DNA of 64,000 nt from Balanoglossus misakiensis (Eukaryota; Hemichordata). The stretch covers positions 2,542,001-2,606,000 of the forward strand of contig CM082589.2 of NCBI GenBank assembly GCA_040954595.2, in the 5' to 3' direction. A model generated the notes under the pieces. That model searched no databases and was not told where the DNA came from. It saw only the letters and a list, made by a program, of their open reading frames with translations. Positions 22,601-35,846 of the stretch are shown in pieces (the first letter of the stretch is position 1; every line of letters begins with the position of its first letter). Position numbers and translations under genes: made by a program.

Positions 22601-25239
22601 TGTACCTATATCTTAGCTTGGCGCCAAGTTTTACTTTTAAATCCATTACTAGTTTACATACCGTCAGTCGATTGATTTCTTCTTCACATTCTGCCTTTGT
22701 AATTTGAAGATTCTTAATCACATTTTGGTCTGCAGCATGCTTCAATGCCACGAGCTTCACTACAGCTTTACTGTAATTTAGGGCCACCTACAAAATATAC
22801 ATAATACATGCATCCTTTTATCAGACTTTGCTCATGTCAAGAATATAAGACTTGCAACATGTTCGGATATAAATCGCTTGATTCTGTTGAGCGATAAATT
22901 TCTTCCACTCCATGGCGACACATCAGAGTCGAAATCGGTTGAACGGATGTAGGATGTAGGTCTACATTAAGAATGTCATTGTATGTATCGGTAAACTAAA
23001 TTTTGGTAAGTTGAGCATCAAAGTCTAATTGATAAGTCTTTATAGACAGCTACATTACTACGGTTGCATTCGGACTGGAGTCCATATTATCATTAGTAAA
23101 TAGTACTAGTCACAACCTAGGCGACTAAGGTCAACCTTATGACCCTGACAACCCATGAATGTTGATAACATATCGTTTGGTCAAAGGTGATTATTGATAT
23201 TCTGAAACTGACCCCACCTGAGTGATATGGGTCATGGATTCCCGAGTGGCCGAAAATATACTTTATAGAATAAACTTATAAGGGCATGGGAATCGCGTCA
23301 GTTGACTACGTGCACTTACCAAAGACGTCGACACAAGTTTCATTTTCATATTTGCTGCATATTTCTGGTGCTCTGTCTTGAGTTCTGCTGCATATTTGGA
23401 AGCTGTCTCCTTCTCTGCTTTGAGTTCTTTGATTCTGTGCTGTGATGCCTGGAGAAGAGACCTTCTGCCGAATTCTGATATTTCATTTAAAGTCGGCCAG
23501 ACTGTTGACATCAAGTTCAGTACATCGATACAAGGAAATCTCAGTGTGATGGACTGCAATCTTCTGTTTCTTGCGTTCTCTGTGTGTAAACAAAATATTT
23601 AAATATCGGGATGCACATATACCACAGCTACTATCACATTATACTCAGGGTACAGCAACAAGAAAATATAGCAAAATTAAATGGTGATATGGGAAATTAT
23701 AAGCTATATTCGGGCAAAATTATTACTCGAATACGTGTGATGCCGCCAACTGCATAAAGGTATACATTTCGTGATAAGCTGTTTTGATTACAGGCATACA
23801 ACATCTCATTTTATGTAACGTCGATAAAATGCGTTTTAATTGATTACCTTTGAAATATTGTATTCCTATGTCCAACTGTAACTGGTCAACTTGAACAGCT
23901 ATGTAGAATTCAACATTGGATGCTTTGTCTGCAATTAGTGCTTTGATTCTCGGTGATATCAGGATGTCACTCAATTCTTGCTCAACATCGCCATTTCTAA
24001 GTCCTTTTCTGAAGCACTGGATACCATATATCTCAAAAGCTCGAAGTGCTAGGATAACAGATGATATCTTTATCCCCATCAGCTCTATGCGATACTGTTT
24101 AAGGGCTTTATACATCGCCTTGGACTTGTCAGGACATTCTCCTTTCTTGATTTCAGCGATTTCGTATTTGTATATCTCCTTTGCACTCTGGAATAATTCT
24201 AATTGTATCCATTGCTCTAATTGATCGCCGCGTTTTGCCAGATCTATGCTGACATCAAAATCTGAAATTGTAATGTTTTTGATGAGTTTCAATATACATG
24301 TATACAGAGTGAACTTTTAAAGTATGGACTAAAATCTAATTAATTATCTATCAAAAGTCTCATGTTACTCAGTCTGGCTGTAAAATTCAATGACGCATTA
24401 CTGATCAAATACCGACTGATTGCTAGATAAAAACACACAGAGAATAAGGATGCGTTTACTGCTATTCGGGGATGAAGGAATGTCAATTACATTGTAACGG
24501 CTTACTAATTTTTGACCTCTCAATGCCCCAAATAATACAGAAGGTACTCACCAACGTAGGGCTGCATTTCTGATCCTGGCAGGTCAGTGACACTTGATCG
24601 CCTTCTTCTTTGCCCTTAAGTAAAATAAAATGTAAAAATGCATTGATAAAACTTACAAAGTATCGAAAACAGAGTTACTTGCCAATTTCTCCCGCTGATT
24701 TTCAAAACCGTTCCCCAAGTTTAAGTACAAGTACCTGACCAGTCCATAAATAAATGCATCACCAAATACCCCACAGGCAGAGTAGAGGACAAGGTGTTAT
24801 CCTTCTGTAGTAAAATCATTATTTTTTTAAACGGTAATAAAAGGGAAAGTTATTCACTTTTAAAATAGCTTGTATCTGTCCGTTTGAAGGAATCTGTAGC
24901 TGACGCCATAATGTGATTGTTATAATGAGGTTCAGTATCCGTAAAAGACTCACCTAATGCGTTCGATTGAAAAGTTTCCACTTTCTTCTTTAGCTCTGGG
25001 AGTTTTAAAAGTCCCATCAGTTCAACCAATACCTCCACGTTCTCTTCGGACACATGACCACTTTCTTCCAATTTCTCAAAAACGTCCATAGCAGTTTCGG
25101 TTTTCTCAACTTCGGTTTTGGTCAGTTGGTTCCCTCTGATTAGCGACTTCATCAGCTTTACATTTTCCTTGCTTAGTTCTTGGTGTAAAGTTAGTAAGAG
25201 AATCCTGAGCGGCGGTATTTTGGTTGACCTAGTCTCCAT
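19626..25239 (-). CDS. DED - TRADD-N-like - coiled coil - 2x B-box - filamin - NHL protein, gene 1 (7 exons, 1114 aa)
   Basis: Exons in transcript order: 24954-25239, 24552-24614, 23848-24261, 23320-23579, 22662-22787, 21892-22125, 19626-21587. All have GT-AG borders and matching phases, summing to 1115 codons with stop. Start is the ATG at 25239. Domains: death effector domain about residues 8-90 (helices ending LLKLPELKKKVETF, like the RxDL region of FADD/caspase-8 DEDs); basic linker QRRRRSS about 97-103; a 138-residue alpha/beta domain (about 117-254) resembling the TRADD N-terminal domain; coiled coils 255-475; B-box 1 at 479-506 and B-box 2 at 539-574 (C-x2-H-x8-C-x2-C-x4-C-x2-C-x3-H); coiled coil to about 735; filamin Ig 738-838; six NHL blades 839-1114. 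There is no RING, so E3 activity is doubtful. Inferred role: cytosolic recognition by the propeller coupled to DED signalling. Neighbours are two paralogues. Confidence 0.9.
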
Positions 25240-27395
25240 GCTTATAAAATGGCGTCAACCAACCATAACCATACTCATCTAATCACAATTTTTGTGCATT
25301 TTTGCTGCACCTGAAATAAAATTATACGCCATTTTGGTCAATAAGGACTGTTGAACTTTACAACAGAACAGGGCGGAGCATTAACACGTAAACATAGTCA
25401 ATGATTTATTGCATAGGTCTGGGACTAATTGGAGAAATGAAATAACAACATGTTCTTGTAAATATATAACGATGCAGATGGGGGGGGGGGGGGGGTGATG
25501 TTAGTCTAATGTAACTTCGTCGCCGCGAATGTGAAGATAGAAGGCCCGCAACATTACAAACTACAGTGTTCCGTATCAACCATAAAAATTTGATTGGTAT
25601 CAAAATCACTTATGTCCTGAACCCACAATATGAATGTTCAGAAAAATCTGTCTATAAATCATTGCTAACTGCCAATATTTTAAAGTCATATATCCAAACT
25701 TATATTGAAATCTATGTATCAGGCGGCTAGTATAGTCCTTGTCAACATGACAAAGACTATACTGTACAGCCATAGGCATGAGATACAAAACCAATTAAAT
25801 CAACATCCACGATCTACATTACTTGTTTGTCTGATTCTAAATATACACCAGGTCGAAGTGTAGATTTAGCTTATATCCGCCGACAAACGTTTCTGTACGT
25901 TTATCAACTTGTGGCGTACTGGGCAGGTCGCCAGCTTTGGCTCCAGAAGTCGATCGATTGGTGGGTCTCTCCTTATGTCTAAGGTAAAGTCAATAAATGT
26001 TAGCAGACACTAGTACGCGTTGTTTTAGAACTTTATCAGTGAGACATGTCCTGACACAACAATGCATAGCTGAACTGCCAGTCTGCTGTTTGGCAACAGT
26101 GGAACTTGTATTAGACTAGCGGAGTAGGTTAAAATGGGCCACAATTTGAAACGGGGAGAGGTGTGGCGCAGAATTGTCTGTGTTCACACACACCTGTACG
26201 CAGAGCTATAAGTAATGTGGTAGTAGCTTTGGCTTGTAAGTAGATGAGGAGTGTTTATTTTGTTTGGCAAATGAACTCAACTTCGAGGTTGGCGCCATTT
26301 TTAACGTTGGAAATAACTTTCGTCTATTCGTCTAATTACTGGCACAGGTCGCAGCACCCGAGCCTGCGCAGATTTACGGCACGCCGAAGCCTTGACACTC
26401 GGGAAAGATTTTCTACCTTTGCTCTAATATCTGGGGTAGTTCGTCCTGTCATTGTTGTGTAGATTAGGTAAAGGTAACTATATTAAAATGTTGTGTGTTT
26501 AGATAAAAAGTGAAAACAAATAAACTTCTCCAAGTTAAAAGGGCGCGTTTACATCTTCGAAGTTTGTTGGCACATTTCTTCATAGTGTAAACATAGTGAA
26601 TTATCATGAATATGGGGACTGGGCAGTGGTCGGGGAGTCGATGCGTTCTCAAAGCGCCACCAATATAATGTCTATTCGAAAGTATGCGGTATGCAGTAGA
26701 GTATACGGTGAAAATCTAATAATGTGGTCAGAAACCGCACGACACTTTATCAGTGAGACATGTCCTGACACAAAAATGCATAGCTGAACTGCCAGTCCGC
26801 CGTTTGGCAACAGTGTAGAAAATAGTTAGAAAAATCTATCGGTGAGCATATCAAACAGTCGATATTACAAGATCATCTTGTCCTCGAACTTGAAAAGTCT
26901 CCAAGCATGAATCTGTATGCAAATTTAACAAACTCCCGAAAAGATTATCATTCTTTCGCACAAACAGGAATTTTGTGTAACACGGTCAGCATCAGTACAG
27001 TACCACGTTACTCGAATTAGGGTCACAACATCCACAGGGGATGGGCGTTTTATGTGAACTATAAACTTGATTGAAATAGCTGACTAGCTGACACGAAAGT
27101 AACATAAATGCCACCATATTATAAAAACACAGGAATTATAATCTATCAAGTTCAAATCTCTGTCAGGCATGAGACGTTTCCCAGTTTGTGATTTACAGGA
27201 AGTGAATAACTCAGTCTTCAGTTTGATTGTTCACTCATGAGTTATTGTGGAACATTTGCACAATTTGACTCCAGTTTTTATGCCTATTGTCCTTCATATT
27301 CAGTGACCACTATTTGTGTGCAAGTATAGGTGAAACCCTCACCATTTCTTTTTTGTCTTTGTCATTTTCGTGATGCACAACGTTTACAGAAGTGT
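25240..27395. other. Intergenic part of tandem unit 1
   Basis: Promoter of gene 1 near 25240-25400 (nearly identical to that of gene 2), a run of 16 or more G at about 25481-25497, then diverged sequence. From about 26620 to 27240 lie remnants of the ligand-binding-gene upstream region and intron 1. The exon-1 segment itself is missing, deleted at about 26740 where the flank jumps to a TTTATCAGTGAGACATG segment that also occurs near 26029. No gene supported. Confidence 0.55.
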
Positions 27396-30300
27396 TTATT
27401 GGGCAAACACTTTAATGCAGTCATTGATGCAGTCAACTACAGCCACTCTGCATGGGACATCATTGGTCAGTGTGATACCATGTGGCCACTCAAGTCCATC
27501 CTCATCACTGTCAATGCGAGATATGAATCTGCCTCTGCTGTCGAACTTCACCACGCGTTTGTTTCCTCTGTCACAGACATACACATATCCGTCTTCATCT
27601 GTCACCACTCCCCTAGGGAATTTCAGGCTGACATCTGCGCTGATGTTGCGTAATGAGTACAAAAACTCACAATCTGCATTGAACACCTGAACACGGTTAT
27701 TGTTTATATCTGATACAAATGCTTCTCCTCGACTGTTGATATCCACATATACAGGTCCGAAGAATTCTCCCTCTTCAGTGCCATGTTTTCCAAAGGATTT
27801 GATGTGCTGACCTTGCTGTGTGTATTTCCTGACACAGTAACTACCTTCCTTGTCTGTGTCATCACCCTTTCCATCATAGTCTGTGACATACACACTGCCA
27901 TCTAGAGGACTGATACCAATTCCTTGGGCATATTTCAGTTCAGGTTTTCCGAAGTGTCTGAGTACTTGTCCATCCTCATCGCTTACAACTACTTGACTGT
28001 TGCCCCGATCAGTCATGAAGTATTCATCATCAGCTGATACTGACACATCCTTTGGTTGAAAGGGCTTCTCAAACTGTGTGAATGTTAAACTTGATTTGTA
28101 ATTTCCATCTCTGTCGGCTATGTGTAGCCTATTGTTATCTCTATCAGCTGTAACAAAGTCGCCGTGTTTATTAGTAGTTATCCCTAATGGTCTGTCAAGC
28201 TGACCTTTGCCTATTATCTTCACCAAGCCCTTGACAGAAATTACAAATGGTGATCCTGGTATCGGCTGATCACCAAGGGTTATGGCGACTTCATGTCTAC
28301 CACCGACATCTGCGTGAATTCTCACACTGTGTGTACCATCTCTGTTGTCAACCACTCCAACGTCTACTTGTGACCCATCTTCTTTACAGAACTTTGCTGT
28401 GATTGCTTTGTATGGAATGACTGGTTTTCCTCTTCTGTCTTCGATTCTGACAATGACGTCAGCAGACTCACCCCGGACGAGTCTTTTGGGAATATCCTCT
28501 ACTCTACACTGGGATGCACTGATATCGAGTGTCAGAAATCCCAGCATTCCATGCTGCAGAGGGTCAGCAGAAGGATGGAATTTGATTAACTCGGATTTTA
28601 TGAACTGATTCACTTTATGAACAAATTCTTGAATGTGAAGCAGAGTTTGTTTCTTTGACGACATTAGGTGAGCAGAACTCCCATCATTCACCAGTGCGTC
28701 AATATAATCGCATGCCTTGGAAATATTTCCATGTTTTTCTTCCCAATCATCTACTTCAGTTTCGATGGTGTGTCTGATCATCTTGTATCCAAGTTTCATC
28801 TCTTCAACCAGTCTGAACTCTTCCCTCTTCACCATTTTTAGTATCTTCTTTGCTTTATTTCTCACTTTCTCCTCTTCCTCTTGACGATGTACTTCCAGGT
28901 CATCTTTGATACCCTCACCTCCAGTGTCACGTGACATGACGGCCTGTTCAGTTCCTCTCAACTTCACCACCATCTCTCTCAGTTGTTTTCTGTAATCATC
29001 AGCGGCAACTTGTATCTGTCTGTGGACATGGTCAGGAATAGGATGTGCAGTGATACACTCAGGACAGATGCATACTTGACAGCTATCACAAAACAGATGT
29101 ACTTCATTCTGTGTGTGAAAGCTGCAGTACACTTGACTTTGTTGTGATTTCTGACTTGATATTTCTTTCAAGTATTTGTCAAGTGTGACGTCACTCTGAC
29201 CTTTGACTGCTTCTGTGTCCTCATGGACAGTTATACAGGAAGAACAAAACTTGGCACTGCACTCTCTGCATCTATGTAGCGATTCAGTTTCTTTGCAACC
29301 TTCACATTGACCTATTTCTAAATCTTCGGTTTTCTCTGTTTCTTTTGCAAAACTCGCCTTTAAAGAAAAAGTTGTGAAAAATATATATTATTAAACAATT
29401 TAAGGGACTGGTTTTCCTGATTAAAAATATTCTGACACTTTTTGGTATCATTGTCGAAGGCTTAAATTTATGAAAAAACGATCTCGAGAATCAAAGTATA
29501 ATAAACACGTGACAAAAGCAGTATATTATATGCTGTACGTTATTAAAACAGTTTACTTGAACATACATGTATAGTGATTTCAACCCGATGATGTTCACGT
29601 AATGTACACCAAACTTTATATTCCATTGGAAATGATTATCTGGGTATTAAATGTTTACTTACTGTTGAGGGCGCACCTCGTTTTGTTCTCTCACGAACTG
29701 CAATTTTTTCAGCTAGCTCTTTTTCAATCTGCAGTCGTTTGATTTCGGCTTGCTGAATTGATTCTGTCTGCTTCAGTTCAGCAATCTGTGCAGTGTTAAT
29801 GTTGGCTTGCTTCTTGAGTTTTTCTAGCTGATCTTTGATTTCGTCTGTGTCTATTTCTAAGTCCTCAGTTTTGTGTGCTTCCTTTGCAATACTTGCCTAT
29901 AAAGAAAATATTGTGATATTTGTATTATTAAACAATTTAAAAGTATTGATGCCAATAAAATGTCTCTCTTTTGTGGCAACACGCTTGAAGATAATTAGTC
30001 AAGTAAAAAAAACACGACAAATAGTTGCATTTGATAGTAAAATTTGCAATGCATAAATGACAAAATACGGTTAGTGTCATTTCAGTAGTTTTTGTTTTGT
30101 GTATGAACTAAAATACGCAATGAAACAGGGGTCACATAGCTTAAATTTAGTCAGTAAAGAAATGAAGTTTTCACCAATGGTTTTTCTATTGGCGAACACA
30201 TTCAACAAAGTTTATCTCCTAATTGAGCACGGTGACTATATTATTTTTTTGACCAGTGAATTTAATTTCATTTGGAAGAACTATGACTAAAACTTCATGA

Positions 30301-32996
30301 AAATGACAAAATCAGAAGCAATCAGACGATAAATATGTCTTAAAAAGCTTAAAAAGTGTGCACCTATACCTTAGCTTGGCGCCATGTTTTACTTTTAAAT
30401 CCGTTACTATTTTACATACCGTCAGTCGATTGATTTCTTCTTCACATTCTGCCTTTGTGATTCGAAGATCCTTAATCACATTTTGGTCTGCAGCATGCTT
30501 CAATGCCACGAGTTTCACCACAGCTTTACTGTAATTTAGGGCCACCTACAAAATATACATAATACATGCACCCTTTTATCAGACTTTGCTCATGTCAAGA
30601 ATATAAGACTTGCAACAGGTTCGGATATAAATCGCTTGATTCTGTTGAGCGATAAATTTCTTCCACTCCATGGCGACACATCAGAGTCGAAATCGGTTGA
30701 ACGGATGTAGGCCTTGGTCTACATTAAGAATGTCATTGTATGTATCGGTAAACTACATTTTTGTAAGTTGAGCGTCAACGTCTAATTCTTAAGTCTTTAT
30801 AGACAGGTACATTACTACGATTGCATTCGGACTGGAATCCATATTATCATTAGTAAATAGTACTAGTCACAACCTAGGCGACTAAGGTCAACCTTATGAC
30901 CCTGACAACCCATGAATGTTGATAACATATCGTTGGGTCAAAGGTGATTATTGATATTCTGAAACTGACCCCACTTGAGTGATATGGGTCATGGATTCCC
31001 GAGTGGCCGAAAATATACTTTATAGAATAAACTTATAAAGGCATGGGAATCGCGTCAGTTGACTACGTGCACTTACCAAAGACGTCGACACAAGTTTCAT
31101 TTTCATATTTGCTGCATATTTCTGGTGCTCTGTCTTGAGTTCTGCTGCATATTTGGAAGATGTCTCCTTCTCTGTTTTGAGTTCCTTGATTCTGTGTTGT
31201 GATGCCTGGAGAAGAGACCTTCTGCCGAATTCTGATATTTCATTTAAAGTCGGCCAGACTGTTGACATCAAGTTCAGTACATCGATACAAGGAAATCTCA
31301 GTGTGATGGACTGCAATCTTCTGTTTCTTGCGTTCTCTGTGTGTAAACAAAATATTTAAATATCGGGATGCACATATACCACAGCTACTATCACATTATA
31401 CTCAGGGTACAGCAACAAGAAAATATAGCAAAATTAAATGGTGATATGGGAAATTATAAGCTATATTCGGGCAAAATTATTACTCGAATACGTGTGATGC
31501 CGCCAACTGCATAAAGGTATACATTTCGTGATAAGCTGTTTTGATTACAGGCATACAACATCTCATTTTATGTAACGTCGATAAAATGCGTTTTAATTGA
31601 TTACCTTTGAAATATTGTATTCCTATGTCCAACTGTAACTGGTCAACTTGAACAGCTATGTAGAATTCAACATTGGATGCTTTGTCTGCAATTAGTGCTT
31701 TGATTCTCGGTGATATCAGGATGTCACTCAATTCTTGCTCAACATCGCCATTTCTAAGTCCTTTTCTGAAGCACTGGATACCATATATCTCAAAAGCTCG
31801 AAGTGCTAGGATAACAGATGATATCTTTATCCCCATCAGCTCTATGCGATACTGTTTAAGGGCTTTATACATCGCCTTGGACTTGTCAGGACATTCTCCT
31901 TTCTTGATTTCAGCGATTTCGTATTTGTATATCTCCTTTGCACTCTGGAATAATTCTAATTGTATCCATTGCTCTAATTGATCGCCGCGTTTTGCCAGAT
32001 CTATGCTGACATCAAAATCTGAAATTGTAATGTTTTTGATGAGTTTCAATATACATGTATACAGAGTGAACTTTTAAAGTATGGACTAAAATCTAATTAA
32101 TTATCTATCAAAAGTCTCATGTTACTCAGTCTGGCTGTAAAATTCAATGACGCATTACTGATCAAATACCGACTGATTGCTAGATAAAAACACACAGAGA
32201 ATAAGGATGCGTTTACTGCTATTCGGGGATGAAGGAATGTCAATTACATTGTAACGGCTTACTAATTTTTGACCTCTCAATGCCCCAAATAATACAGAAG
32301 GTACTCACCAACGTAGGGCTGCATTTCTGATCCTGGCAGGTCAGTGACACTTGATCGCCTTCTTCTTTGCCCTTAAGTAAAATAAAATGTAAAAATGCAT
32401 TGATAAAACTTACAAAGTATCGAAAACAGAGTTACTTGCCAATTTCTCCCGCTGATTTTCAAAACCGTTCCCCAAGTTTAAGTACAAGTACCTGACCAGT
32501 CCATAAATAAATGCATCACCAAATACCCCACAGGCAGAGTAGAGGACAAGGTGTTATCCTTCTGTAGTAAAATCATTATTTTTTTAAACGGTAATAAAAG
32601 GGAAAGTTATTCACTTTTAAAATAGCTTGTATCTGTCCGTTTGAAGGAATCTGTAGCTGACGCCATAATGTGATTGTTATAATGAGGTTCAGTATCCGTA
32701 AAAGACTCACCTAATGCGTTCGATTGAAAAGTTTCCACTTTCTTCTTTAGCTCTGGGAGTTTTAAAAGTCCCATAAGATCAACCAATACCTCCACGTTCT
32801 CTTCGGACACATGACCACTTTCTTCCAATTTCTCAAAAACGTCCATAGCAGTTTCGGTTTTCTCAACTTCGGTTTTGGTCAGTTGGTTCCCTCTGATTAG
32901 CGACTTCATCAGCTTTACATTTTCCTTGCTTAGTTCTTGGTGTAAAGTTAGTAAGAGAATCCTGAGCGGCGGTATTTTGGTTGACCTAGTCTCCAT
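27396..32996 (-). CDS. DED - TRADD-N-like - coiled coil - 2x B-box - filamin - NHL protein, gene 2 (7 exons, 1114 aa)
   Basis: Exons: 32711-32996, 32309-32371, 31605-32018, 31077-31336, 30420-30545, 29663-29896, 27396-29357; same lengths and phases as gene 1. ATG at 32996. The DED differs from gene 1 at a single residue (VLVDLMG for VLVELMG) and the TRADD-N-like exon is identical in protein and nearly so in DNA, introns included. The B-box, filamin and NHL exon differs at dozens of positions, concentrated in propeller loops (for example D-R-D-N-N-R for D-K-G-N-N-R in blade 1). Domain order as in gene 1; no RING. The last exon contains no ATG in its first 60 codons, which is why a naive start falls inside B-box territory; the exon is open from 29357. 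Confidence 0.9.
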
Positions 32997-34599
32997 GCTT
33001 ATAAAATGGCGTCAACCAACCATAACCATACTCATCTAATCACAATTTTTGTGCATTTTTGCTGCACCTGAAATAAAATTATACGCCATTTTGGTCGATA
33101 AGGACTGTTGAACTTTACAACAGAACAGGGCGGGAGCATTAACACGTAAACATAGTCAATGATTTATCGCAAAGGTCTGGGACTAATTGGAGAAATGAAA
33201 TAACAACACGTTCTTGTAAATATATAACGATGCAGATGGGGGTGGGGGGGTGATGTTAGTCTAATGTAACTTCGTCGCCGCGAATTTGAAGATAGAAGGC
33301 CCGCAACATTACAAACTAGTGTTCCGAATAAACCATTAAATTTTGATTGGTATCAAAATCACTTAAGTCCCGAATCCAGAATACATGAATGCTTCAGAAA
33401 AATCTGTCTATAAATCATTGCTAACTGCCAATATTTTAAAGTCATATATCCAAACTTATATTGGAATCTATGTATCAGACGGCTAGTATAGTCCTTGTCA
33501 ACATGACAAAGACTATACTGTACAGCCATAGGCATATCTACATTACTTGTTTGTCTGATTCTAAATGTACACCAGGTCGAAGTGTAGATTTAGTAACGAG
33601 CTTATTCGCCGACAAAGTTTATCAACTTGTGGCGTACTGGGCAGGTCGCCAGCTTTGGCTCCAGAAGTCGATAAATTGGTGGGTCTCTCCTTATGTCTAA
33701 GGTATTATCAATAAATGTTAGCAGACACTAGTACGCGTTGCTTTATAACTTTATCAGTGAGACATGTCCTGACACAAAAATGCATAGCTGAACTGCCAGT
33801 CTGCCGGTTGGCAACAGTGGAACTTGTATTAGACTAGGGGAGTAGGTTAAAATGGGCCACAATTTGAAACGGGGAGAGGTGTGGCGCAGAATTGTCTGTG
33901 TTCACACAGACCTGTACGCAGAGCTATAAGCAATGTAATAGTTGCTTTGGCTTGTAAGTAGATGAGGAGTGTTCATTTTGTTTGGCAAATGAACTCCAAC
34001 TTCGAGGTTGGCGCCATTTTTAACGTTGGAAATAACTTTCGTCTATTCATCTAATTACTGGCACAGGTCGCAGCGCCCGAGCCTGCAGTATGCGCAGATT
34101 TACGGCACGCCGAAGCCTTGACACTCGGGAAAGATTTTCTACCTTTGCTCTAATATCTGGGGTAGTTCGTCCTGTCATTGTTGTGTAGATTAGGTAAAGG
34201 TAACTATATTAAAATGTTGTGTGTTTAGATAAAAAGTGAAAATAAATAAACTCAGAATCTCCAAGTTAAAGGGGCGCGTGTAAGTCTTCGAAGTTTGTTG
34301 GAACACTTCTTCATAGTAACAGAGTGAATATGGGGACCGGACCGGGCAGTGGTCGGGGAGTCGATGCGTTCTCAAAGCGCCACCAATGTCTATTCCAAAG
34401 TATGCGGTATGCAGTAGAGTATGCGTTGAAAATCTAATAATGTGGTCAGAAACCGCACGACACTGAAATGTCCAATTACTCCACGGGAAGTCACTCTTGA
34501 CCCAGTAGTGGAAAAACCGACCGTGTGTGCAACTTAAGAATTTCACAGCTGAAATCAAGTTCACCAACGTCGAGTCATTCATAGAAGGATACGAGAGAG
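32997..34599. other. Divergent region between gene 2 and the orphan exon
   Basis: Equivalent to 41562-42233 plus inserted sequence shared with 25240-26650. Contains the promoter of gene 2 and, at about 34460-34590, the same upstream block that precedes exon 1 of the ligand-binding-domain gene at 42234. No coding gene. Confidence 0.5.
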
Positions 34600-34660
34600 A
34601 TGAGACTGGAATTTCACTTCGCTTTTGTCACCGTTATTCTGTTGTTTCTCGTCCTTTTAG
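34600..34660 (+). pseudogene. Orphan signal-peptide exon, paralogue of exon 1 of the ligand-binding-domain gene
   Basis: Sixty-one bases with ATG at 34600, coding MRLEFHFAFVTVILLFLVLL and ending in phase 1 at a GTGAGT donor, as in exon 1 at 42234-42294. Upstream and downstream flanks are also paralogous to that locus. No exons 2-5 follow before the next gene; the intron copy ends at about 35705. Either a relic of the tandem duplication or an alternative first exon that splices to 44486; the intact frame, donor and promoter block leave the latter possible. Confidence 0.7.
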
Positions 34661-35846
34661 GTGAGTACAATAGAATTTCGTTGGGTATATTAGGAGAGTA
34701 AAATATTTGGCAAGAAGCATAAATTTCAAGCAATATTTCATAACTTTTTCCGCGCACATTTACAGGGTGGGTGTAGTCCCGTCTGCGGATATGCGTCCCC
34801 ATACCACACAGTCGAGTGTCAAGTCAAACTATACAATGCGTTATTACTATTTATCACATTTCCAATTTACTTTGAAATGACATTTACATGTACGTTGACA
34901 GGGTCTCTCAATGCTGATGATGTGTTTATAAATGGAAAAGTCGCCCATGTGAAGTTCAGGCGACCATCTCCCTTTAAAGCGACCAGTCTGTCGTATCAGA
35001 TCAAAAGTCACCAAGACTGCGCGTTTATTCCTTAGTAAACGCTCTGAGAAGTTACTCTTTTGATACATTCTGTTTTTTTGCGTTTGGTACATCAATCGGC
35101 ACCAGTGCTAAAGAAAAACTGCATTAACACAAGCAAGCTTCTGAGTCATAACCTTCACACTGACTTCAATTAACTCACAAGTCAACATATGTTTTTGATG
35201 TCCTTACACTTCAGAAAGCACTGCCTTGGCCATTTGACTAAAAACAAAGTACTTAGAAAAATCTATCGGTGAGCATATCAAACAGTGATTACAAAATCAT
35301 CTTGTCCTCGAACTTGAAAAGTCTCCAAGCATGAATTTAAATAAAACAAGAATATGTATGCAAATTTAACAAACTCCCGAAAAGATAATCATTCTTTCGC
35401 ACAAACAGGAATTTTGTGTAACGCGGTCAGCATCAGTACAGTACCACGTTACTCAAATTAGGGTCACCACATCCACGGGAGATGGGCGTTTTATGTGAAC
35501 TATAAACTTGATTGAAATAGCTGACGACGGAGTAATTTCTGTCATGCAAGACGCACGAAAGTAACATAAATGCAACCACATTATAAAAAACAAAGGAATT
35601 ATAATCTATACCCCAAGTTCAAATCGCTGTCAGGCATGAAACGTTTCCCAGTTTGTGATTTATAGGAAGTGAATAACTCAGTCTTCAGTTTCATTGTTCC
35701 CTCGTGAGTTATTGTGGAACATTTTCACAATTTGACACCAGTTTCTATGCCTATTGTCCTTCATATTCATGACCCACTATTTGTGAAACTCTCACAATGT
35801 CTTTGATTTTTGTCACTTTCAGGATACACAACTTTTGCTGCTGTGT
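34661..35846. other. Truncated copy of ligand-binding-gene intron 1, then 3' flank of NHL gene 3
   Basis: 34661-35705 aligns with 42295-43339 with many substitutions and small indels. From 35706 the sequence is the 3' flank of the NHL gene. No independent gene. Confidence 0.6.

Noticed and set aside
27330-27690. Plus-strand frames opposite the NHL exons (also near 19560 and 35797)
   Set aside because: They are antisense shadows of the conserved NHL coding exon; they recur in all three copies only because the coding strand does.
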